Below are positions 1 to 5,210 of a stretch of 11,038 bases of DNA, piece after piece. The notes beneath the pieces were generated by a model. It did not search any database and had not been told where the DNA came from. It saw only the letters and a list, made by a program, of their open reading frames with translations. A program made the position numbers and the translations under genes. The stretch comes from Trichodesmium sp. jk18x7bins.61 (lineage in GTDB: Bacteria; Cyanobacteriota; Cyanobacteriia; Cyanobacteriales; Microcoleaceae): assembly GCA_022822685.1 (NCBI GenBank), contig JAJEAQ010000383.1, forward strand, positions 1 through 11,038, written 5' to 3'. Each line of letters opens with the position of its first letter. Positions within the stretch are counted from its first letter, which is position 1.

Positions 1-201
1 AAATAGGTCTCATACCTCTCGTCTACAACAGAGCAATACCTCAAGGTTTTGAGCCTGTCGCCGACATGAAACAGGTTAAGACACCGAACAGTCATTCGAG
101 AAGCTGACGGTTGGTATATCTGCTTCAACATAGAAGATGAAATAGTGCCAATAGAGGGTGTAGAAATACAACCTACCGAAAATAACTCATGCATGTATTG
201 A
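1..201 (+). pseudogene. Decayed IS200/IS605-type TnpB (OrfB) fragment
   Basis: Frame 3 reads IPLVYNRAIPQGFEP (bases 12-56). After a +1 shift near base 91, frame 1 reads IREADGWYICFNIEDEIVP (bases 94-150) and stops with TGA at 199-201. The order 'P..NR.IPQGFEP' then 'I.(K/E)ADGWY....(I/L)ED..VP' is typical of the region before the RuvC-like core of TnpB, the RNA-guided nuclease of IS200/IS605 elements. The piece is open at the left edge of the window, frameshifted, and cut before the catalytic aspartates, so it cannot be functional. Twelve extra bases (57-68) between the FEP codons and the next recognisable residues coincide with the first copy of a repeat found twice more downstream. The assignment rests on remembered family motifs, not a search. 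Confidence 0.6.
48..68 (+). repeat. Dispersed repeat TTGAGCCTGTCGCCGACATG, copy 1
   Basis: First of three copies of a 21-bp sequence (48-68, 202-222, and inverted at 455-475). This copy lies inside the TnpB remnant. With the following AAACAGG it can form a small hairpin, CCTGT pairing with ACAGG. Confidence 0.85.
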
Positions 202-222
202 TTTGAGCCTGTCACCGACATG
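202..222 (+). repeat. Dispersed repeat TTGAGCCTGTCGCCGACATG, copy 2
   Basis: Same orientation as copy 1 with one mismatch (CACC for CGCC). It starts immediately after the TGA that ends the TnpB remnant, as if the repeat marks the breakpoint. Confidence 0.85.
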
Positions 223-360
223 AATGGCATTCTTGTTCTCAATGTGAGAGAGAACTCTCGCGTGACTATAATGAGCGCACTCCTAATCCAGAAGATAGGA
301 TTGCTATCCACACAGGGTTTAAATATCACCTCAGCTCATACCGCGATCGACAATTTGTCG

Positions 361-420
361 GTTGAGCCACCTCGCCACATGTTGAGCCACCTCGCCACAT
401 GTTCAGGTCGCCACGTTGAG
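361..420. repeat. 20-bp tandem repeat GTTGAGCCACCTCGCCACAT
   Basis: Two perfect copies (361-380 and 381-400) are followed by a degenerate third block (401-420, GTTCAGGTCGCCACGTTGAG). The unit shares GTTGAGCC and CGCCACAT-like parts with the 21-bp dispersed repeat around it, so the cluster probably grew from one palindromic family. Confidence 0.85.
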
Positions 421-454
421 CCTGGAGCCTCCCTGAAACATGTATTTCCTAAAA

Positions 455-475
455 CATGTCGGCGACAGGCTCAAA
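455..475 (-). repeat. Dispersed repeat TTGAGCCTGTCGCCGACATG, copy 3 (inverted)
   Basis: Exact reverse complement of copy 1. Copies 2 and 3 therefore bracket bases 223-454 as an inverted pair, which gives the interval the shape of a small non-autonomous element or of a repeat-in-repeat cluster. Confidence 0.85.
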
Positions 476-519
476 GAAGAATCCCGCGTTGTCGCGTCAG
501 CGCCACGGAGTGAGTATGT

Positions 520-880
520 CAACTAAAAAGGAATGGGGAAAAGAGGTAAGAGGTGATTTATGACATCAAGCACTGCGGGGTCAGGTATTTACAACTTATA
601 GTCCAGAATGCAGCCTAGAAAAGTTGTACAAAAATTAATGTGTAAATCTGATCATCTTTCCAGAGCCAGATTTCACAAGTAATATCCTTACCTAATTGAT
701 CGCTTTCTTATTGGCAGAAGTAGCCAATAACAGGGCGATGGAGAGCCAAATTGATGCGATCGCGCTAGCGATGCGTAGCATTATCCCGCACGGAGTTCTA
801 TCCCGCACGGAGTTCTATCACTAAAAAAAATAAGAGGGAAACTGCCAAAAAGTTATCCTACTTATCATTCATCAGTAAAA
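520..880. other. Gene-free spacer with one HIP1 site and short repeats
   Basis: No credible coding frame is visible. It holds a 7-bp inverted repeat, AAATCTG (644-650) with CAGATTT (667-673), a HIP1 octamer GCGATCGC at 756-763, and a tandem repeat at 782-819 listed separately. No T-tract follows the inverted repeat. Confidence 0.6.
782..819. repeat. 17-bp tandem repeat TATCCCGCACGGAGTTC
   Basis: Two perfect 17-bp units (782-798 and 799-815) and a partial third (TATC, 816-819). They directly follow GCGATCGCGCTAGCGATGCGTAGC (as two blocks, 756-779), which is itself a HIP1 site fused to a small palindromic segment. Such strings of short repeats are common between genes in Nostocales genomes. 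Confidence 0.85.
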
Positions 881-881
881 A

Positions 882-1035
882 TCATTGACAATTTATTATA
901 TATTCTGTCCAAAAATATCCTAAAAACTGGCTGAATAATTTTTACCTAATATTTTTTTTTAAGACTACTTGGTGTTGATAATTATACTGTCTCTTAATCA
1001 TCCAATGCACTAATAATATTACTATTAAGTATTCA
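882..1035 (-). pseudogene. Decayed duplicate of the SH3-domain gene at 1789-2166
   Basis: Bases 870-1035 align with 1781-1943, the 3' end of the SH3 gene, in the same orientation. For example TATTCTGTCC followed by AATAATTTTTACC occurs in both, with about 46 of 50 bases identical around 901-950. Read on the minus strand, the remnant ends in YFWTEYIINCQ-stop (TGA at 884-882), against YVWTEYLTNCQ-stop in the intact gene. Upstream it has lost a frame through an extra A near 923 and a poly-T expansion at 951-960, and GAA codons have become TAA (DD-stop-ETV-stop-L against DDGETVEL). Only the C-terminal half is recognisable, and it ends 20 bases before the Uma2 start codon. It is clearly a dead paralog. 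Confidence 0.85.
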
Positions 1036-1054
1036 ATTCAATATGATATGAACT

Positions 1055-1696
1055 ATGAGCAACTTACAAACAAAAATCAAAACTAATACTTGGATAACTG
1101 CCACTTGGTCAGAATATTTAGAAGTAATTGAAAGTCTAGATGGCCACAAAGTCAAGTGTTACTATCACAATCAAAAATATAGAATTGAAATGAGTCCAAT
1201 TGGAAATAAACACGGCAGCGACCACACAGTAATTATGCTAGCGGTGAATCTATTTGCAATTTTTAAAAACATAGATTTTAATGGAAAAGATAACTCAACC
1301 TATCAAAAAGCAGGATTTCAAGAAACTCAACCTGATGCTTCTTACTATCTAGGGAAAAATGCTGATTTAATTCCTTATGAAACATCTATTATTGACTTAG
1401 ATGAATATCCACCACCAGACTTAGTAATTGAAGTTGCCAATACTTCTCTTTCAGATGATAAAGGAGAGAAACGCATTTTATACGAAAATATAGGAGTGGG
1501 TGAGTATTGGATTGTGGATGTACAAAATGCCCAAGTTATTGCATTTTCTGTAGCGGATGGAGGTAGTAAACAAATTAGAGAATCTCAAGTTTTACCTGGA
1601 TTGAAAATTTCCGTACTTAATGAAGCATTGCAACAGAGTCGTAATCTGAATCAGCGTTTAGTTGGAGCTTGGTTAATGGAACAATTTCAGCAATAA
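1055..1696 (+). CDS. Uma2-family (DUF820) putative endonuclease
   Basis: A 213-residue protein of the Uma2/DUF820 family, which has the PD-(D/E)XK nuclease fold and is greatly expanded in cyanobacteria. No cellular role is established for most members. Visible landmarks are PDASYYLG (residues 93-100), PPDLVIEVANTS (120-131, with D122 and E126 as expected metal ligands), K139 in the position of the catalytic lysine, and GVGEYWIVD (147-155), the family's C-terminal signature. Length is normal, so it looks intact. ATG at 1055 follows ATATGATATGAACT with no clear Shine-Dalgarno sequence; no upstream in-frame alternative was judged better. It is flanked by two same-orientation copies of an unrelated SH3 gene (one dead), which suggests that it was inserted into, or trapped by, a tandem duplication. 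Confidence 0.9.
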   Translation: MSNLQTKIKTNTWITATWSEYLEVIESLDGHKVKCYYHNQKYRIEMSPIGNKHGSDHTVIMLAVNLFAIFKNIDFNGKDNSTYQKAGFQETQPDASYYLGKNADLIPYETSIIDLDEYPPPDLVIEVANTSLSDDKGEKRILYENIGVGEYWIVDVQNAQVIAFSVADGGSKQIRESQVLPGLKISVLNEALQQSRNLNQRLVGAWLMEQFQQ

Positions 1697-1732
1697 AAAT
1701 GGCTCAACTTTCAGGGCAGGAAGAAGTAAGAA

Positions 1733-1758
1733 GGTCAATTTAATAGGATATTTTGACC
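1733..1758 (+). terminator. Possible weak terminator after the Uma2 gene
   Basis: GGTCAA (1733-1738) can pair with TTGACC (1753-1758) around a 14-base loop, followed by CTCTTTAAT. The stem is short and the T-tract is poor, so this is only a candidate. Confidence 0.3.
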
Positions 1759-1788
1759 CTCTTTAATAGTTATCAGTTATCAGTCATC

Positions 1789-2166
1789 TTATTGGCAATT
1801 TGTGAGATATTCTGTCCAAACATATCCTACAACTGGGTCAATAATTTTTACCCAATACAAACTTTCAATATTACTTGGTGTTTCTAATTCTACTGTTTCT
1901 CCATCATCAACTGTACCAACCATATTACCATTTGGTACTTCTCGGACATTCAGAACTAAACGCTCATTGATTTCAGGAGTTGGCATTGATACTTCACAAG
2001 TAGTCACAGCAGCTAATAAAAATTTATCAGTTTTCTGCTCTAGAATTTGATTTGGTGTTTGTGAATTAGGTGCTGCATAGGATATTCTCATAGAGAAAAC
2101 TTTTACACCTAAGATAGAGGTCAAAATTAGAGGTAGACTAATGAAAAATTGTTGCTTAATACTCAT
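1789..2166 (-). CDS. Secreted bacterial SH3-domain protein
   Basis: A 125-residue protein. Residues 1-32 look like a signal peptide: K4 as positive start, hydrophobic FFISLPLILTSILG, and a likely cleavage site near SYAA. After a variable linker, residues 57-124 form a bacterial SH3 (SH3b)-like module: LNVREVPNG (72-80), GTVDDGETVEL (84-94), YWVKI (104-108), GYVWTEYL (114-121). The 'L(N)VR..P' start and 'GYVW..YL' end are the family signature. C57 and C124 bracket the domain and could form a disulfide in the periplasm. The role is probably binding to the cell wall or a protein, which is inference. Its start overlaps the stop of the upstream frame by 11 bases and no Shine-Dalgarno sequence is visible, so translational coupling is plausible. 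A decayed duplicate lies at 882-1035. Confidence 0.75.
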   Translation of the reverse strand: MSIKQQFFISLPLILTSILGVKVFSMRISYAAPNSQTPNQILEQKTDKFLLAAVTTCEVSMPTPEINERLVLNVREVPNGNMVGTVDDGETVELETPSNIESLYWVKIIDPVVGYVWTEYLTNCQ

Positions 2167-2635
2167 TTTTAATCAAAGAAATGTTAGCTGAAGTTTGAGA
2201 ATAAAGAATATCATATACAACTATATGTATAGATATATACTTATGACTAGATGGAAATACTACTCTGCCACGAAACCCGCGATCGCTTTTGAAAATAAAT
2301 ACTGACCCATTTTTCTCAACTATCATAGTAGGGTTTCCATTGTTAGTCTTTATACTATAAGTTCCATCACTAGGAAATTCTCTCATAGAAAACTGAGTTC
2401 TGGTAGAACCATCCCGTTGGATATCAAAATTAACACCAGAATTGCTTATAGCTAATCTAACCATGCAAGGTCCAGTGGCTCTAACTCTACCATCAAAGTC
2501 AATCAGTATGCAAGCGGCACGCTTTTCTGCTACTTTAGACCAAGCTATATTTTAAGGAGTGGCTTTGGCCACTAATATCATACACAGACCTAAATTTGGG
2601 ATTAATTTCTTTAGCAAAAGTAGTAATTTATTAAT
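2156..2635 (-). pseudogene. Secreted-type hypothetical protein with lost ATG and one in-frame stop
   Basis: One continuous minus-strand frame runs from ATT (2635-2633) to TAA (2158-2156), 159 codons, interrupted once by TAA at 2554-2552. Before the stop it reads like a signal peptide, NKLLLLLKKLIPNLGLCMIL then VAKATP. After it comes AWSKVAEKRAACILIDFDG and RVRATGPCMVRL. The first codon ATT sits where an ATG would be expected, and TTG (2617-2615) is the only other early candidate. A CAA-to-TAA change would explain the stop. The product from ATG 2464 (102 residues) could still be made, but it would lack the signal peptide and a protein-like N-terminal part. I do not recognise the family. It is the upstream partner of the SH3 gene, overlapping it by 11 bases, so the two probably formed an operon for exported proteins. 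Confidence 0.55.
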
Positions 2636-2639
2636 TTTG

Positions 2640-3073
2640 AATCAATTGAATATCCCCCGCTCCGATTCCCCATCCGTCTACACAGTAGGGAGGAATTGTG
2701 GGCGTTTAATTTTGCACTTACACCAATAATTTTGAGGCTCTTTGAAGAAGCTTGATTTTACTTACAGAAAACTAACCGATTCGTTTCCAGTTGATGTCAT
2801 AGTGCGCCCATGACTATGAGATGTCTTCTGATCTGAAAAGTGTCGTGCCCTTTTTTCTCCCAACCTAACCTAGTAAATGTTGGGGCAGTTTGCGATAATT
2901 ACTCAACCATCCATTTCTGCCCCACGATGACAATTGACTTTAACTATATAACTTAAGTACTTGTGGAAAATGAACTGTGGATTTTGAGGTTGTTAGGAAT
3001 ACCTAACAGAGCTACTGAAAAGTCAGGAAATAACTCAATAGTAGATATACAAATAATTTTTCCTAACTACCTG
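2640..3073. other. Gene-free spacer with two inverted repeats
   Basis: No credible gene is visible. There is a 7-bp hairpin TCATAGT/ACTATGA (2797-2803 and 2813-2819, 9-base loop). An 8-bp inverted repeat TGGGGCAG/CTGCCCCA (2881-2888 and 2917-2924) has a 28-base interior. Neither is followed by a T-run. They may be ends of old small insertions or part of a long leuB leader; the sequence does not decide this. Confidence 0.5.
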
Positions 3074-3254
3074 AGAGACTGTTTGTAAAGTAAATATTAA
3101 GATAGCTAGAGTATTTAATTATGGTGGGTTACGGCGGACAACTAAAACTCTTTACTTAAACCCCGCCCGCGAGGGCGAGGTCTTATATGAGGAGATATCG
3201 ACCCAAGGGCCTACCCTACGCAAGAATTTAATCTCAGTTTGACAAACAATCTCT
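3074..3254 (-). mobile_element. MITE-like element, copy 1 (inverted relative to copy at 10626)
   Basis: A 181-bp element bounded by imperfect terminal inverted repeats: AGAGACTGTTTGTAAA (3074-3089), and the reverse complement of AGAGATTGTTTGTCAAA (3238-3254). Its reverse complement aligns end to end with 10626-10777, including GGTGGGTTACGGCGGA (3123-3138), the ATATCGACCC segment (3195-3204) and the AGAATTTAATCT segment near the right end. It contains no coding frame. Relative to the other copy it has about 28 extra bases carrying a hairpin (3161-3180). It lies about 105 bases upstream of leuB and could affect leuB transcription; that is inference. Confidence 0.75.
3161..3180. repeat. GC-rich hairpin inside the MITE-like element
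   Basis: CCCCGCCC (3161-3168) pairs with GGGCGAGG (3173-3180) across GCGA, with one mismatch. It belongs to a block found only in this copy of the element and absent from the copy at 10626-10777. Short GC-rich hairpins after TTAAA resemble subterminal hairpins of IS200/IS605 elements, but this link is only a suggestion. Confidence 0.55.
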
Positions 3255-3359
3255 TAATATATTATATACTTCATAACTTAACACACATTCATAGCTGAAA
3301 TTCTGATCTAGTAAGTATTTAGCTTAATAACAAAAAATCAAAAACAGAGAAAAGAAAAT

Positions 3360-4445
3360 ATGAATTACCACATTACTCTACTTCCCGGCGATGGTATTGG
3401 CCCTGAAATTATGGCAGTGGCGGTAAATGTCTTGAAAGTAGTTGGTAGCCAATTTAATTTCAATTTGGAATTTCAAGAAGCCCCTATCGGCGGAGTTGCC
3501 ATTGATACGACTGGGGAACCTCTACCTGTGGAAACTCTAGAAATGTGTCGTAATAGCAATGCAGTGCTATTAGCAGCGATCGGTGGTGACAAGTGGGATA
3601 ATTTGCCACGCCATCAAAGGCCAGAAACGGGACTATTAGCACTACGGGCTGGATTAGGACTGTTTGCCAATTTACGGCCTGCCCAAATTTTGCCCCAACT
3701 TGTAGATGCTTCGACTCTAAAACGAGAAATAGTTGATGGTGTGGACATCATGGTAGTGCGAGAATTAACTGGTGGAGTCTACTTTGGCACACCCAAGGGA
3801 GTTTTTGAGATGGAGACAGGAGAAAAACGTGGTGTGAATACGATGGCGTATACTGAGTCAGAAATTGACCGTATTGGTAGGGTGGGGTTTGAGACGGCTC
3901 AGAAACGAGGTGGTAAGTTGTGTTCGGTGGATAAGGCTAATGTTTTGGAAGTGTCTCAGTTGTGGCGCGATCGCATGACTCTGCTTTCTTCAGAATATCC
4001 AGATGTAGAGTTATCACATTTATATGTAGATAATGCTGCTATGCAACTGGTTCGCTGGCCGAAACAATTTGATACTATCGTTACAGGAAATTTATTTGGG
4101 GATATTTTGTCTGATGCTGCTGCGATCTTGACAGGCAGTATTGGTATGTTGCCTTCTGCAAGTTTAGGTGCTTCTGGCCTTGGAGTATTTGAACCTGTTC
4201 ACGGCTCTGCTCCAGATATTGCGGGTAAGGATCAGGCGAACCCTCTGGCACAAGTGCTGAGTGTGGGGATGATGTTGCGTTATGGTTTAAATGAAGTTGC
4301 TGCTGCAGATGCAGTTGAAGAAGCAGCTTTACAAGTATTGGATTTGGGTTATCGCACTGGAGACATTATGTCGGAGGGAATGAAACTGGTGGGATGTAAA
4401 GAAATGGGAGAGGTATTGTTAAAAGTTTTGAGTTCACAGATGTAG
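3360..4445 (+). CDS. leuB: 3-isopropylmalate dehydrogenase
   Basis: LeuB oxidises and decarboxylates (2R,3S)-3-isopropylmalate with NAD+ to 2-oxoisocaproate, the third step of leucine synthesis, in the cytoplasm as a homodimer. The 361-residue length is normal. Seen in the sequence: LLPGDGIGPEI (7-17), substrate-binding arginines R96 (LRAGLGLFANLRP), R106 and R134 (VVRELTGGVYFG, with Y141), K192, and Mg2+-binding D224, D248 and D252 (GNLFGDILSDAAA). The NAD-binding EPVHGSAPDIAGK follows at 278-290. All key residues are present, so the enzyme should be active. The ATG at 3360 gives the canonical N-terminus just before LLPGDGIGPE; only a weak purine stretch (GAGAAAAG) precedes it. It is apparently transcribed alone, with a terminator at 4470-4492. 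Confidence 0.97.
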   Translation: MNYHITLLPGDGIGPEIMAVAVNVLKVVGSQFNFNLEFQEAPIGGVAIDTTGEPLPVETLEMCRNSNAVLLAAIGGDKWDNLPRHQRPETGLLALRAGLGLFANLRPAQILPQLVDASTLKREIVDGVDIMVVRELTGGVYFGTPKGVFEMETGEKRGVNTMAYTESEIDRIGRVGFETAQKRGGKLCSVDKANVLEVSQLWRDRMTLLSSEYPDVELSHLYVDNAAMQLVRWPKQFDTIVTGNLFGDILSDAAAILTGSIGMLPSASLGASGLGVFEPVHGSAPDIAGKDQANPLAQVLSVGMMLRYGLNEVAAADAVEEAALQVLDLGYRTGDIMSEGMKLVGCKEMGEVLLKVLSSQM

Positions 4446-4469
4446 GGAGCATTACAATATTACTCCTAT

Positions 4470-4492
4470 AGCAAAACTTGTGCTTTTTTTTT
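4470..4492 (+). terminator. Probable leuB terminator
   Basis: AGCA (4470-4473) pairs with TGCT (4481-4484) and is followed by an uninterrupted run of T to 4492. The stem is short, but the T-run is convincing. It would separate leuB transcription from the profilin gene. Confidence 0.5.
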
Positions 4493-4578
4493 GGTTGCCA
4501 AAGTTTAACCACAACTTAAACAGGCCTTAATAATTCTGTGCAATGATTGAAAATGTACTGAGTTTTTTATATTTTTTG

Positions 4579-4584
4579 AAGGAG
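4579..4584 (+). promoter_or_regulatory. Strong Shine-Dalgarno site of the profilin gene
   Basis: AAGGAG lies six bases before the ATG at 4591. It is the clearest ribosome-binding site in the window and fixes the start. It shows that this gene of eukaryotic type carries a proper bacterial translation signal. Confidence 0.85.
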
Positions 4585-4590
4585 TAAATT

Positions 4591-4959
4591 ATGTCTTGGC
4601 AAGACTACATTACCAAGCTGGAAGAGGGTGTAAACAAAGCAGCTATTCATGGAAAAGATGGAAGTAAATGGGCCGCAAGTAATGGATTTGAGATTAGCTC
4701 CACAGAAGCTCAAGAATTGTATCAAGCTCTTTTCAATAACCGAGGTGGCAAAGTCAATTTATCTGGTACAGAATATATGGTTGTGAAGACAGAGAATGAA
4801 CCCATAGAAAAGATTGTTGCTTCCAAAGGAAATGATAGGTTAATTATGTGTGCAAGCTACCAAGCCATGATAATAGGTGTTTATGAATCAAAAGACATTA
4901 GAAAAGCTCATAAGGCTGTAGAAGATATAACTCATTATCTAAAAGGTAGTGGTTACTAA
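4591..4959 (+). CDS. Eukaryote-type profilin
   Basis: A 122-residue protein matching the profilin family over its whole length. Profilins bind actin monomers and proline-rich peptides in eukaryotes. Seen: MSWQDYI at the start (protist and plant profilins typically begin MSWQ.Y), AAIHGKDGSKWAASNGF (17-33; family AAI.G.DG..WA.S.GF), a beta-strand block around YMVV (62-65), MIIGVYES (93-100; family A.(I/L)(V/I)G.Y.E), and the C-terminal helix ending HYLKGSGY (115-122; family YL...GY/F). The aromatic poly-proline pocket known from human profilin 1 (W3, Y6, W31, H133, Y139) corresponds here to W3, Y6, W27, Y116 and Y122. Actin-contact residues are too variable to judge by eye. The usual SKG/GKKG loop is present as ASKGN (77-81). 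Among bacteria, a eukaryote-type profilin together with an actin is known from Microcystis aeruginosa PCC 7806 and was attributed to horizontal transfer. No actin gene lies in this window. Intact frame; convergent with a dead transporter gene. Confidence 0.92.
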   Translation: MSWQDYITKLEEGVNKAAIHGKDGSKWAASNGFEISSTEAQELYQALFNNRGGKVNLSGTEYMVVKTENEPIEKIVASKGNDRLIMCASYQAMIIGVYESKDIRKAHKAVEDITHYLKGSGY

Positions 4960-5065
4960 AAAGTTCAGAAAATTAAGCTTTTGTATTCTTCAGGGTGTTG
5001 GTAAATCAATTGATGAAATTGTCTGGTTAATTTTCCTATGTTAATTCTGAAAAACCAACTTTAGC

Positions 5066-5092
5066 AGGCTTAAGGGTTTTACTCTTAAGCCT
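5066..5092 (+). terminator. Hairpin terminator after the profilin gene
   Basis: AGGCTTAAG (5066-5074) and CTTAAGCCT (5084-5092) form a perfect 9-bp stem with a 9-base loop, about 105 bases after the profilin stop. The following ATTTCCATTT is only moderately T-rich. It lies between two convergent genes and may serve both. Confidence 0.6.
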
Positions 5093-5210
5093 ATTTCCAT
5101 TTAGTTACCAACGTCTTCTTCCGAAACATCTTGACAAATTTTGATTCAGAATCAGACACCCTCTAATACTTGAAAGTATGAATATTTTTAGGAGTTTTTG
5201 TCTGCCTGAT

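Noticed and set aside
361..420. Possible start of a CRISPR array
   Set aside because: The repeats abut directly with no spacers of constant length, and there are only two full units.
220..513. 97-codon open frame on the + strand
   Set aside because: It runs through the dispersed and tandem repeats, its translation has no protein-like pattern, and it starts inside a repeat copy.
2881..2924. TGGGGCAG/CTGCCCCA as a leuB riboswitch or attenuator
   Set aside because: It lies over 400 bases from leuB, with a long interior, no T-run and no leucine-codon leader peptide visible.
4547..4573. TTGAAA/TATATT promoter for the profilin gene
   Set aside because: The spacing is only 15 bases and the start of transcription would fall on the Shine-Dalgarno sequence, so the real promoter is probably elsewhere.
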